NCBI RefSeq assembly: GCF_001507555.1
Contig: NZ_LQBO01000001.1
Coordinates: 558,001 to 622,000, forward strand
Direction: 5' to 3'
DNA from: Thiomicrospira sp. XS5
GTDB taxonomy: Bacteria; Pseudomonadota; Gammaproteobacteria; Thiomicrospirales; Thiomicrospiraceae
Length of the DNA: 64,000 nucleotides
Part shown: piece by piece, positions 40,911 to 49,914 of the stretch
How the letters are laid out: each line of letters starts with the position of its first letter
Position numbering within the stretch: position 1 is the stretch's first letter
Position numbers and translations under genes: made by a program
Notes under the pieces: generated by a model
Told to the model about the DNA's origin: nothing
What the model saw: only the letters and a program-made list of their open reading frames with translations
Database searches by the model: none

Positions 40911-41942
40911 ATGCGGCTAACGCATTCGCCGCTACTGGCGTTGTCGATTCTGGCGCTCATCACTTTATTGGTGAGTTTGTATTCCCTCAGCGTGGGGGCG
41001 ATTTCGATTGATACGGCCCAAGTCCTGTCGGCCTTGTTTGGCGCGGATGTCGCCATGCAAACCGACTTGGTGGTTAATGAAATCCGTTTACCGCGTTTGT
41101 TGTTGGGCATTCTGGTCGGTGCAGGCCTGGCGGTTTCCGGTGCGGCGATGCAAGGCCTGTTTCGCAACCCATTGGCGGACCCCGGTTTGGTCGGGGTGTC
41201 TAGCGGTGCGGCCTTGGCCGCAGTGACAGTGATTGTCCTCGGCAGCTCCTTTTTGAGTCAGTGGGTGGTTTTCTGGGGCTTTTTCGCTTTGCCGTTCGCA
41301 GCGTTTCTCGGCGGCCTGTTTGTCACCTGGCTGATTTACCGCGTGGCGACCAAAAACGGCCGCACCGATGTCGGTCTGATGCTGTTAACGGGGATTGCCA
41401 TCAACGCCATTGCCGGTTCCGCCACCGGCATTTTGACCTACTTCGCGACGGATGAAGAACTGCGCACCCTGACGTTCTGGACCATGGGCTCCATCGCCAG
41501 CGCTTCCTGGCAGGATTTGGCGGTCGCCACCGTGCCGATTTTGGTGGCGGTGTTTTTGTTACCGTATTTCGCTCGTCCGTTGAACGCTTTTTTGATGGGC
41601 GAGGCGGTAACGTCGCACATGGGCTTTAATGTGAAGCAGTTGAAGTGGGGCGTCATCGCACTCACCGCCTTATCGGTCGGCGCGGCGGTGTCGGTCAGTG
41701 GCGTGATCGGTTTCGTTGGCTTGGTGGCGCCGCACATCGTGCGCTTGATTTTGGGGCCGGATCACCGTTGGGTCTTGCCCGGCAGTGCTTTGGTCGGCGC
41801 GATTTTGGTGGTGGCGTCGGATATGTTCGCGCGCACGGTTTTGTCGCCGGCGGAACTGCCGATTGGCATCGTGATGTCCGCCATCGGTGGGCCTTTCTTC
41901 CTATGGTTGTTGATTCAGCGCCGCTCGCGCGTTGGGTTTTAA
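40911..41942 (+). CDS. hmuU: Haem ABC transporter permease HmuU
   Basis: A FecCD-type permease of 343 residues with about nine or ten segments. Motifs RLPRLLLGILVGAGLAVSGAAMQGLFRNPLADPGLVG and GFVGLVAPHIVR are those of the family that forms a homodimer channel. GGGAGG precedes its ATG. It lies 48 bp after hmuT and 9 bp before hmuV. A near-copy of the repeat (GCAGGCCTGG) is at 41122. Confidence 0.93.
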   Translation: MRLTHSPLLALSILALITLLVSLYSLSVGAISIDTAQVLSALFGADVAMQTDLVVNEIRLPRLLLGILVGAGLAVSGAAMQGLFRNPLADPGLVGVSSGAALAAVTVIVLGSSFLSQWVVFWGFFALPFAAFLGGLFVTWLIYRVATKNGRTDVGLMLLTGIAINAIAGSATGILTYFATDEELRTLTFWTMGSIASASWQDLAVATVPILVAVFLLPYFARPLNAFLMGEAVTSHMGFNVKQLKWGVIALTALSVGAAVSVSGVIGFVGLVAPHIVRLILGPDHRWVLPGSALVGAILVVASDMFARTVLSPAELPIGIVMSAIGGPFFLWLLIQRRSRVGF

Positions 41943-41951
41943 AGGACGATT

Positions 41952-42722
41952 ATGCTGATTACCGAACATTTAAACATTGCTTTGCAAGGGCAGTCGATTC
42001 TCAAACACATCGATTTGATGATCGAACCCGGCTCCATTGTGTCGATTTTGGGGCCGAACGGCGCGGGGAAATCCACCTTGATGAAAAGCCTGAGCGGCGA
42101 CATCCCGGACGGCTTGCATCAAGTCACGCTGGAAGGGCGCAAACTGAAAGAATATGCGGTGCCGGAACTTGCCAATTATCGCGCGGTCATGCCGCAATCG
42201 GTTCAGTTGGATTTTCCGTTTTTGGTGTCGGAAGTCATTGAAATGAGTTTGCTCACTGCAGTGTCGCATTACGAGCGCGCCGCTTATGTTGAACGTGCCT
42301 TGGCGATGTTCGATGTGACCCATTTGAAAGACCGCAACTATCTGACGTTGTCCGGCGGCGAGCAGCAGCGCGTGCAATTGGCGCGGGTCATTGCCCAGAT
42401 CACCCATAAAGCCGACGACCGCAATCGTTATCTGTTTCTGGACGAATGCACGTCCAGTCTGGATTTGGCGCATCAGCACCAGGTATTTGAAGTCGTGACC
42501 GAGGTGGTGAAAATGCATCGCATTGCCGCGATTATGGTGTTGCACGATTTGAATCTGGCCTCACAGTATTCGGACCGTCTGGTGTTGATGAACCAGGGGG
42601 AAATCGTCAGTCAGGGAACCGTGGATGAGGTGCTGCAGGAAGAGCGCATCACCGATGTCTATGGGTATCCCGTGAAAGTCACGCCCCACCCGAAAGGCTG
42701 GCCGATGGTGATTCCGGCGTGA
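41952..42722 (+). CDS. hmuV: Haem ABC transporter ATPase HmuV
   Basis: The 256-residue ATPase shows Walker A GPNGAGKSTLMK, signature LSGGEQQRVQLAR and Walker B YLFLDECTSSLD, a normal Glu with Cys for the usual Pro. It pairs with HmuU. Its end overlaps the GTG of the PhyH-like gene, so the oxygenase is coupled to the transport operon. Confidence 0.94.
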   Translation: MLITEHLNIALQGQSILKHIDLMIEPGSIVSILGPNGAGKSTLMKSLSGDIPDGLHQVTLEGRKLKEYAVPELANYRAVMPQSVQLDFPFLVSEVIEMSLLTAVSHYERAAYVERALAMFDVTHLKDRNYLTLSGGEQQRVQLARVIAQITHKADDRNRYLFLDECTSSLDLAHQHQVFEVVTEVVKMHRIAAIMVLHDLNLASQYSDRLVLMNQGEIVSQGTVDEVLQEERITDVYGYPVKVTPHPKGWPMVIPA

Positions 42723-43537
42723 TCGGCTCCCGGGATGATTTCGAATCGGATGGGTTTTGTCTTATTCGCAAGTGTTTCCCTGTTGAAAAAATCCTGGCAG
42801 TTCGTCGGGCATGGGACGAATTTCTGGCGGAGTGGTCGCCTCATGACTTTGTCGAATCCGGTGCGAATCGTCAGGATTTTGTTGTGCTGGGTGATTTGGA
42901 TGCCTCTCGAACTCCGGGGATTTCGTTAACGCCTTCCGAGCGGGATGAACTGTTCATTCTGGGAGACTTGCATCGTTATTTTCCGCATGCTTTTGATGTG
43001 ATTGGTTTGTCAGCTCTGCAAGCCTTGACCGCTGATTTACTGGAATGTTCGATAGGCGAGCTGGTTTATGATTTTTCGAATTTAACGCGTAAAGCGCTGC
43101 GTATCGGGCCGAATATGAATTGGCATCGTGATATGGGGAATCGCTATATTTCGTCTCAGAACGGCGATGCTTTTTTGCGGGTTTTGATTCCGTTGGATGT
43201 TAGTCGAGAAGAAAACGGCACCTTAGGGGTTTTTCCAGGCAGTCACCGTCGCACCACTTCATTGCCGGTTCGATCCGAGCTGGAGGCTCTCGGAGCACCA
43301 TTTTGGTTAGACATGGCACCTGGAGATGCTGTTTGGATTCATCCGATGTTGTTGCATGGTGGCGGGCCGAACCGTTCGGAAAATGATCGAAACTTCCTCA
43401 TTGTGCAGCTTAGTCGACGGGGAGCGGATAGCCCCCTTAATCTCGCGGACGCCACCAGCGGTCAATCCTTTTCGGATATTATTCATCGGGTTCTGACCAG
43501 GCCTGGTGCTTTTAAAAAAACCTCTAGATTACCTTAG
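42719..43537 (+). CDS. Phytanoyl-CoA dioxygenase (PhyH)-like Fe(II)/2-oxoglutarate oxygenase
   Basis: The 272-residue protein has the 2-oxoglutarate-oxygenase facial triad: WHRDMGN (HxD) and LLHGGGPNRSEN, with the distal His and the Arg that holds 2-oxoglutarate. Substrate is unknown. Start is GTG, overlapping the hmuV stop by 4 nt. It ends the haem operon. Its 3' end contains a repeat copy and overlaps a terminator that serves the opposite strand. Confidence 0.8.
   Translation: MIGSRDDFESDGFCLIRKCFPVEKILAVRRAWDEFLAEWSPHDFVESGANRQDFVVLGDLDASRTPGISLTPSERDELFILGDLHRYFPHAFDVIGLSALQALTADLLECSIGELVYDFSNLTRKALRIGPNMNWHRDMGNRYISSQNGDAFLRVLIPLDVSREENGTLGVFPGSHRRTTSLPVRSELEALGAPFWLDMAPGDAVWIHPMLLHGGGPNRSENDRNFLIVQLSRRGADSPLNLADATSGQSFSDIIHRVLTRPGAFKKTSRLP
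43497..43506. repeat. CCAGGCCTGG palindrome at the 3' end of the PhyH-like gene
   Basis: Exact copy, reads TRPGA; a terminator hairpin for the opposite strand starts 8 bp later. Confidence 0.9.
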
Positions 43538-43540
43538 AGG
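43514..43540 (-). terminator. Rho-independent terminator of nnrS operon, inside the PhyH-like gene end
   Basis: On the minus strand CCTCTA and TAGAGG pair over an 8-nt loop (43521-43540) and seven Ts follow (43514-43520). It overlaps the last codons of the convergent PhyH-like gene. Confidence 0.75.
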
Positions 43541-43580
43541 CCCCCCGCCCTAACAGAGCTTCTCCAACATCCGAGATTTC

Positions 43581-44828
43581 CTAACCTAGCAGGCCGTCGG
43601 CTCTGGGGTGGGTGAGCCAAGTGTGATAACGCCACCAATAGCCGATAAAGGCGCCTGTCCAAAGTAATCCCGCCAATACATAGAGTCCGTTTTGCATTTC
43701 CGGAAACGCCGGAATCAAGAGGCCACGAATCAGCGTGGCGACGGTAATCAGTACGACGCCCATTTTCAGCCAACCGAGCCGGGTGAGCGGTCGGCCGGTG
43801 TGAATGTGGCTGACAACCATTAAAACGATAAAGTAAGCCAGCCCCAGTGCGCCCATGGTGAGAAAATGCCGGAAATGAGCGGACATTTGAACGTTTGTTT
43901 GTAACGCATCCCACCCCATAAGCCCGTACCCGGCAGCCAATAACGTCAATAAAGTCATCATCGGCCAAACCGTCGGGAATTTGAGAATGAAGGTGTCGGT
44001 TCGGAAAAAATCATTCAAGGTGTTGAACAGGGCGGCCATGACCGCCAAATTCAACCAGGCCTGGGCGGAATTGCCGGGAAACAACAGTTCCGTTAAGGTC
44101 GCGACCGAAAGGCTGAATATGGCCAGGTTATAAGCGGGTGGTCTGGCCAAGAAGCGGTCGTCAATGTGTTCCTGCTCGAACCATTCGTTAATGGATTGGG
44201 TGGCGATGCGACGCACGGCGACCAAGACCAAAATCATAAACGCGCCGACGGAGGCTTGCAGGACGGTGAAACCGGACAGCGGAATCCATTCCGCTTCGGC
44301 GGCAAAAAACAGGGCCTGACAGAAAACGATTAATCCGTAGGCGAGCGCAAGCCCCCATTGGCGTTTCAGAGGGTCCGTGAGAATCGGTTTTCCGACCAGC
44401 CAAAGCACGTAAGGTAGAAAAGCCAGATGAATAATGGCGACGCCATAGACACCAATGACATCGATTCCCCAAAAAGCCAGGCGTCCGGCCAGCCAGAGTG
44501 CGACGAGTCCGAATAAGGTTCGGCCGTTCACGGGCGGCGTGCCTTCGAAAAATTCCGGTACAGCCGTCATGATGAAAGCGGCCATCATGCCGGAAGTGAT
44601 GCCGAACAAAAGTTCATAAATATGCCAATTCAGCGGCGAAGACGGAAACGACACCGGCCACCAGCCGGTCCAGAACGCTACCCACAGGAAGACATTGACG
44701 GTCAGCACCCAGGGAATCAACCAGAAAAATGGTCGAAAACCGTAGGCGAAAACCGCTTTGGGATGGTTTGCCGGTCCGGTCAGGCTGGTGAGTAAATCAT
44801 TGAAGCGGGAAGAGGAAAGCCAGTTCAT
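43581..44828 (-). CDS. nnrS: NnrS-family haem/copper membrane protein
   Basis: A 415-residue inner-membrane protein with about twelve segments. It opens FAYGFRPFFWLIP and includes HIYELLFGITSGMMAAFIMTAVPEF, GRTLFG and RFLTMGALGLAYFIVLMVVSHIHTGR-like stretches, with His residues in membrane segments as in NnrS. Rhodobacter NnrS contains haem and copper and protects from nitric oxide. It overlaps the ABC ATPase by 4 nt. No nitrite or nitric-oxide reductase genes are nearby, so its role here may lie with the transporter. Confidence 0.88.
   Translation of the reverse strand: MNWLSSSRFNDLLTSLTGPANHPKAVFAYGFRPFFWLIPWVLTVNVFLWVAFWTGWWPVSFPSSPLNWHIYELLFGITSGMMAAFIMTAVPEFFEGTPPVNGRTLFGLVALWLAGRLAFWGIDVIGVYGVAIIHLAFLPYVLWLVGKPILTDPLKRQWGLALAYGLIVFCQALFFAAEAEWIPLSGFTVLQASVGAFMILVLVAVRRIATQSINEWFEQEHIDDRFLARPPAYNLAIFSLSVATLTELLFPGNSAQAWLNLAVMAALFNTLNDFFRTDTFILKFPTVWPMMTLLTLLAAGYGLMGWDALQTNVQMSAHFRHFLTMGALGLAYFIVLMVVSHIHTGRPLTRLGWLKMGVVLITVATLIRGLLIPAFPEMQNGLYVLAGLLWTGAFIGYWWRYHTWLTHPRADGLLG
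44055..44064. repeat. CCAGGCCTGG palindrome, copy in nnrS
   Basis: Exact copy; encodes AQAWL on the minus strand. Confidence 0.9.
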
Positions 44829-45583
44829 GCGGTTTGTTTCCCTCGCTGGGTGATGTTGAGCTCAAAGGTATCGATAATGCACGGATCGGCCAGCAACTGA
44901 TGCAGTTCGTTGTGGATGTCGTGATCGGTGCGTTCGGTCAAGGGTGTGGTCAGTTCGATTTGGCGGACGATACGACCCGGAGAATGACCTAGGACCAGTA
45001 TGCGGTGACTGAGTTTAATGGCTTCCGTTAAATCGTGAGTGACGAACAGAACCGATAGGTTATGTTGGGTGACTTGCTTAATCAGAATCGATTGCAGTTC
45101 TTGTTTCAAACCAATGTCGAGCGCGGAAAAGGGTTCGTCCAAAAACAGGATTTCCGGTTTCAGCACCAAGGCGCGGGCAAAGGAGACGCGTTGGCGCATG
45201 CCGCCGCTGAGGTCTTTCGGGAATTTGTCCAGATCGCTGATTTTTAAACCGAACTCCAATGCGATGCGACGCGCTTTTTCATAACGTTCTTGGCGCGAAA
45301 CACCGCGGGCTTTCAAACCGAAGGCGATGTTATCCAAAGTGGTTTTCCAGGGCAGTAAACGGGCTTCCTGAAAGGCAAAGGCCTGGGAGGCAAATTCATT
45401 GTCAATGTGGCCGTTTTCCACGTCCAATAAGCCGCTGCAAAGATGCAATAGAGTGGTTTTGCCACCGCCGCTCGGGCCGACAATCGAAACCACTTCGCCC
45501 TGCTGTAACGAGAAGTGGATGTCGGCCAGAATGTCGGTCGGGCCGAAGCGGTGACTGAGGTGGGATACGTTCAGTTGCGCCAT
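44825..45583 (-). CDS. NitT/TauT-type ABC transporter ATPase
   Basis: The 252-residue ATPase shows Walker A GPSGGGKTTLLH, signature LSGGMRQRVSFARAL, Walker B ILFLDEPFSALD and the switch His in VTHDLTEA. Closest relatives serve nitrate, taurine, aliphatic sulfonate or thiamine-precursor uptake. It overlaps the permease by 13 nt and NnrS by 4 nt, so all three are one operon. The matching binding protein is in the divergent arm at 48870. Confidence 0.92.
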   Translation of the reverse strand: MAQLNVSHLSHRFGPTDILADIHFSLQQGEVVSIVGPSGGGKTTLLHLCSGLLDVENGHIDNEFASQAFAFQEARLLPWKTTLDNIAFGLKARGVSRQERYEKARRIALEFGLKISDLDKFPKDLSGGMRQRVSFARALVLKPEILFLDEPFSALDIGLKQELQSILIKQVTQHNLSVLFVTHDLTEAIKLSHRILVLGHSPGRIVRQIELTTPLTERTDHDIHNELHQLLADPCIIDTFELNITQRGKQTA

Positions 45584-46353
45584 TGTTCCACCTCTCGTTT
45601 AATCGGTTCCAGCAACAAGTATTCGACCATAAGTAATACCAGCACCATCACGGTAATCAACGCCATGGCATCGGCAGAGTTGAAATGGCTGCGTGCCACC
45701 GCTAGGTCCGCACCGATGCCGTCCGGTGTGGTGAGTAGTTCGGCCATGACGACAATTTTCCAACTCATGCCCAAAGCCGAAATCCAAGCCGGAAATACAT
45801 AGGAAAACAGGTGCGGAAAGACCAGGTCGTTGAGTTTCATCCAAAACGGCGGTTGAAAGCTGTCGCTCATTTCCAATAAATCGCCTTCCAGTGTTCGTGT
45901 GCCTTGTAATGCGCCGATGAAGATAATCGGGAAGGCCGCGATGACGACGGTGAAAATGACGCTTTCATCGGTCATGCCGAACCAGAGCATCGCCAAGACA
46001 ATCCAGGCAATCGGCGGGACGCCCATGATAATGGTAATCAAAGGGCGGCTCATCATGGCGGCCGTCACAAAGGTGCCGGCGAGCATGCCCAGTGACGTGC
46101 CCAGCAACAAGGCGATGCCGAAGCCCAAAAGGGCGCGTTGAACGGTAATCCAGAGCGACTGCCAGAGTTCGGGCGACTGCAGCATTTGCCACAGGGTGAG
46201 AAGCGTTTCTTTCGGAGAAGGCAGAATCAGACTGCCGTTGAATTGATGGCCGATATCCCAAAGGGCCAGAAACAGAAAGATACTTGCCAGTGCGCCCCAA
46301 CCGCTCCATAGGTAACGGGGAAATTCTTTTAAGATTTGTGCAAGTGCGTTCAT
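45571..46353 (-). CDS. NitT/TauT-type ABC transporter permease
   Basis: The 260-residue permease has about six segments and the EAA-type coupling loop near residue 165-200 (GALQGTRTLEGDLLEMSDSF). The order TAA...MSWKIVVMAELL matches SsuC/TauC permeases. It heads the operon with the ATPase and NnrS, reading away from a Fur box at 46449. Substrate not evident. Confidence 0.9.
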   Translation of the reverse strand: MNALAQILKEFPRYLWSGWGALASIFLFLALWDIGHQFNGSLILPSPKETLLTLWQMLQSPELWQSLWITVQRALLGFGIALLLGTSLGMLAGTFVTAAMMSRPLITIIMGVPPIAWIVLAMLWFGMTDESVIFTVVIAAFPIIFIGALQGTRTLEGDLLEMSDSFQPPFWMKLNDLVFPHLFSYVFPAWISALGMSWKIVVMAELLTTPDGIGADLAVARSHFNSADAMALITVMVLVLLMVEYLLLEPIKREVEQWRN

Positions 46354-46448
46354 GATGCGGTTTTCGTAACGGGAATGGCGAAAATATTAGCATACCTGTA
46401 AACGTGGGTGGGTGTCATTTAAAAACTAAATAGATCGAGTACAACAAT

Positions 46449-46467
46449 CTTAATGATAATAATTATT
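46449..46467. promoter_or_regulatory. Fur box between ABC permease and second TonB receptor
   Basis: Nineteen bases match the Fur consensus at 15 positions (core AATGATAATAATTAT). It serves divergent promoters for the permease-ATPase-NnrS operon and the receptor-binding-protein operon. Confidence 0.7.
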
Positions 46468-46631
46468 GTTTATGGTTTTGTTATATAATAGAATGCTGAT
46501 ATTGGTTCGGCGACCGATTTTTCGGCGCCATTGACATTCAAACCGAATAAACCCCATTTCAGGCATCGTTCGCGAATTAAAAGGAATTGATGAGGTTGGT
46601 CTGCCTGGTGAAAGTTAAATTAGGAAGCAAA

Positions 46632-48803
46632 ATGAAACTGAAAGAACAGACGATTTTACTTTCTTCGGCCATGTGGGCGGCGTATGCGGCCCCGGTGTGG
46701 GCTGAAGAACGTTCAAAGGCCGAGACAAAGCTTGAAACCGTGGTCATTTCCGCGACGAAAACCGAGAAGTCGATTGATAAAGTCACGGCGTCGGTGGACG
46801 TCATTACCCAAGACGACATCGAGAAGATGGGCGCCATCACCTTGAAAGATGTGTTCCAAAATACACCAGGCCTGGTGTTGCAGTATGGCACTTTTCCGTC
46901 CGGCAGCTCGGCCTCGAAAAGTTCGGTGAATATTCGCGGCCTGGGCACGACCGGGACGCTTTGGTTGTTGGATGGGCGTCGACTGGCGGGCGAGGTCAGT
47001 AACCCATATGATATGGATCGTTTGCCGGCTTCCATGATTGAACGTATCGAAATCGTCAAAGGGCCCATGTCCGCACTGTATGGCGCGGATGCCGTGGGCG
47101 GGGTTATCAATATCATCACCAAACGGCCGGATGACAAGTTTGTGGCGGATGTGAGTGTGTCCGGCGGAGCCAATGCAGAAGGCGAAGGGTCTAATAAACA
47201 GGTCAGTGCCAATGTGCGCGGCGGTATTGGCGATTTCCGCGGTAAATTCTTTATGTCGGTCACCGATTCCGGCGCTTACTATGAGCAGGAGCAGACGGAT
47301 ACCACCGTTACCGGAAACCAGGTCAAACCGTCCACGCGCCCGGCACCATTGAATAATATTCAGGACAGTTACGACGTTGATGTCAGTTATCGCGAGAACG
47401 CGACCGTCAAGACCGTGGGGGGTCGAGGCGAATATGATGTCTCCAACGATTTGACCGTTGGGGCGGAAGTGTATTGGATGGACGAAGAACGCGACGGTTC
47501 GTATCGCGGTACCTATCATCCGACGGCTTACACCATGATGGGTAACCGGGTACCGGCTTATGACGTACCGGTGAACTCCAAAGACGAAAACGAACGTTAT
47601 GATATGGCGGTGGATGCCCAGTATTTCGTCAACGACGATTTGGACATCGATTTCCGTGTTTATCGCTCTTATTACACCAAGCGCAATACCACGACGTTGC
47701 AGCACTATCAGGATTTCGGTTATGCCAGCAAATCGGCGTCGGCTTCCAATGGCATGAACGCCAATGTGGACGTCACCTCTTATGAATTGAGCTCGAATTG
47801 GGCACCGGTGGAGAACCATTTATTGACCGGCGGGATCGAATATCGTCAGGAAAAGCGTGAAGCGACCGTCTTCACTCAATCCAACGACTTGGACACGCGC
47901 CGAGTGTCGTCTCAGGCGATTTATCTGCAGGACGATTTTACCCTGGGCGATACCTGGTCTTTGACCGTTGGTGGGCGCTATGATCAGTATGACCAGGACG
48001 CTTACACTGATCAAAATGGATTGGACCATGACAGTTCAACCGATTCCGAAAGCACTTTCCGCGTTGGCGTTTTGAAAAACTTTCATCCGCTCTTGAATGC
48101 GCGCGTGAATGTGGCGCAAGGTTTCCGGGTGCCGGATATTCGCGAACTTTACATCCAAAAGCAAACCCCGGGCGGCTTGTTGCTGGGGGCGCAGACGGTG
48201 GACGCCGCACAAGGCAAAGACGCTTATGACTTGAAGCCGGAAAAAACCTTAAGTTATGAGTTGGGGATCAATGGTGCGACCAGCGACTTTTCATACAGCA
48301 TCACGGCCTTCCTGAACCAGATAAACGATAAAATCCAGCAGGTGAGCGTGGCTGGAAACATGACGGATTATTATACTTTCCAAAATGTGAGCGATGCCGA
48401 AACCAAAGGGATGGAGTTGAATCTCGGTTACCAGTTCCTGAACAATTTAAAAGGGCGTTTTTTCTGGACCGAGCTGCGTACTGAAAACAAAGATACCGGT
48501 AAGCAACTGGAATTTAACCCGGATCGGGTCGTTGAATTGGGCTTGGATTGGGACGTCACCAGCCGTTTCCGATTGGGCGCTTATGCGGTCTATACCGGCG
48601 AACAATATTACGTTGAAGACACGCAAGGCCATTACACCGATGCTTATACCTTGACGAATTTGACCGGCGGCTACCGCTTCGGTGAAAACAAACAAATCGA
48701 TTTGTACGGCGGCATCAACAACGTGTTCGACCAAAAAGTGGATAAAGTCATCGGTTCCAATGTCGGCACCTATTACTTTGCTGGCGTGAGAGTCGGTTTT
48801 TAA
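46632..48803 (+). CDS. TonB-dependent outer-membrane receptor
   Basis: The 723-residue receptor has a signal peptide to about ...APVWA, a TonB box near LETVVISATKTEKS, plug motifs NIRGLGTTGTLWLLDGRR and RIEIVKGPMSALYGADAVGG, and a barrel ending in the canonical YYFAGVRVGF with terminal Phe. The start at 46632 was chosen because TAGGA lies 6 nt before ATG. Its ligand is unknown. Operon with the binding protein, and under the Fur box, links it to iron supply. A repeat copy encodes TPGLV. Confidence 0.92.
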   Translation: MKLKEQTILLSSAMWAAYAAPVWAEERSKAETKLETVVISATKTEKSIDKVTASVDVITQDDIEKMGAITLKDVFQNTPGLVLQYGTFPSGSSASKSSVNIRGLGTTGTLWLLDGRRLAGEVSNPYDMDRLPASMIERIEIVKGPMSALYGADAVGGVINIITKRPDDKFVADVSVSGGANAEGEGSNKQVSANVRGGIGDFRGKFFMSVTDSGAYYEQEQTDTTVTGNQVKPSTRPAPLNNIQDSYDVDVSYRENATVKTVGGRGEYDVSNDLTVGAEVYWMDEERDGSYRGTYHPTAYTMMGNRVPAYDVPVNSKDENERYDMAVDAQYFVNDDLDIDFRVYRSYYTKRNTTTLQHYQDFGYASKSASASNGMNANVDVTSYELSSNWAPVENHLLTGGIEYRQEKREATVFTQSNDLDTRRVSSQAIYLQDDFTLGDTWSLTVGGRYDQYDQDAYTDQNGLDHDSSTDSESTFRVGVLKNFHPLLNARVNVAQGFRVPDIRELYIQKQTPGGLLLGAQTVDAAQGKDAYDLKPEKTLSYELGINGATSDFSYSITAFLNQINDKIQQVSVAGNMTDYYTFQNVSDAETKGMELNLGYQFLNNLKGRFFWTELRTENKDTGKQLEFNPDRVVELGLDWDVTSRFRLGAYAVYTGEQYYVEDTQGHYTDAYTLTNLTGGYRFGENKQIDLYGGINNVFDQKVDKVIGSNVGTYYFAGVRVGF
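46866..46875. repeat. CCAGGCCTGG palindrome, copy in TonB receptor
   Basis: Exact copy extended to ACACCAGGCCTGGTGT (16 bp perfect palindrome); encodes TPGLV in the plug domain. Confidence 0.9.
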
Positions 48804-48825
48804 CCCCTGCGTTGATGATAAACAC

Positions 48826-48847
48826 GCCGGCGAAGCATGTCGCCGGC
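48826..48847 (+). other. Intercistronic hairpin between receptor and binding-protein genes
   Basis: GCCGGCGA and TCGCCGGC form an 8-bp GC-rich stem with a 6-nt loop, without a T-run. It may stabilise the upstream mRNA end or lower downstream expression. Confidence 0.6.
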
Positions 48848-48869
48848 TTATTGAAAAGGAACAAAACAT

Positions 48870-49877
48870 ATGATGTTCAAAAGCTGGGTACGTTGGCCGC
48901 TCACTTTATTATTGGTGGCGGCTTCCATGATGACGATGGCCGCGGAAAAATTGCCGAAACTGGTGTTGTCCGGCCCCTTCGCCGGGGTGTCCAACCCTTT
49001 AATTCACATGGTGGAAACCGGCGCCTTAAAAGAGTTTGCCGAGGTGGTGGAATTTAAACCCTGGAACGGTGCGGATCAGTTAAAGTTGATGGCGTTGGGC
49101 AAAGGGAATTTTCAAGCCGATTTCATTGCCATGCCTTCCAATGTGGCCGCCAACCTGTACAACCGTGGGGTGGACCTGAAACTGATGAACATTTCGGTGT
49201 GGGGCATTTTATGGATGGTGTCACGTGATGATGGTCTCAAGACCTTGGCCGATTTCAAAGGCAAGGAAATTGCCATGCCGTTTCGTGGTGATATGCCGGA
49301 TATTCTGTTTGAGCAATTGGTGAAAGCGGAAGGCTTGGACCCTAAAAAAGATTTTAAACTGCGTTATACACCGCACCCATTGGATGCGATGCAGTTGTTG
49401 ATCATGCGTCGGGTGGATCACGCTCTCTTGCCGGAGCCGGCCATTTCCATGGCATTACGGAAAACGAAATCGTTTCCCATCAGTGTGATTGCGCCCGATC
49501 TGTATCGCAGTGTCGATTTGCAGGCGGAATGGGGCCGGGTATTTAAGCGCAAAGCGCAGGTTCCCGAAGCCGGGATGACGGCGATGCCAAGTGTGCTTGA
49601 TAATCCAGCGTTGCTGCAACGGTTTAATGAAGCCTACGCCGAGTCCATGCAATGGTGTCTGGATAACCCGAAAGCGGCGGGTGAAATGGTCGCCAAACAC
49701 ATTGCGTTGCTGACGCCGGAAGCGGTGGCGGATTCAATCGAAATCACGAAGTTTGACGTGGTGCCGGCTTTACAGGCGAAAGCGGAGTTGGAGTTCTTTT
49801 ACCGGCAGTTGATGCAAAATTTACCAGACCTGGTCGGGGGCAAGTTACCGGGTAACGGCTTCTACTACATGCCTTAA
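48870..49877 (+). CDS. NMT1/THI5-like (NitT/TauT-type) periplasmic binding protein
   Basis: The 335-residue protein has a signal peptide ending near MTMAA, then the binding fold: GPFAGVSNPLIHM, QADFIAMPSNVAANLYNRG and KGKEIAMPFRGDMPDILFEQL. It is the missing partner of the divergent permease and ATPase. The ligand cannot be read from sequence. Coexpression with a TonB receptor implies the ligand, or its carrier complex, is too large or scarce for porins. Confidence 0.88.
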   Translation: MMFKSWVRWPLTLLLVAASMMTMAAEKLPKLVLSGPFAGVSNPLIHMVETGALKEFAEVVEFKPWNGADQLKLMALGKGNFQADFIAMPSNVAANLYNRGVDLKLMNISVWGILWMVSRDDGLKTLADFKGKEIAMPFRGDMPDILFEQLVKAEGLDPKKDFKLRYTPHPLDAMQLLIMRRVDHALLPEPAISMALRKTKSFPISVIAPDLYRSVDLQAEWGRVFKRKAQVPEAGMTAMPSVLDNPALLQRFNEAYAESMQWCLDNPKAAGEMVAKHIALLTPEAVADSIEITKFDVVPALQAKAELEFFYRQLMQNLPDLVGGKLPGNGFYYMP

Positions 49878-49914
49878 CGCCAGTTTTCATTTCATATCTT
49901 TTTTGCCATCCGAA

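Noticed and set aside
46713-47819. 368-codon open frame on the minus strand
   Set aside because: Antisense to the TonB receptor, which has clear plug motifs.
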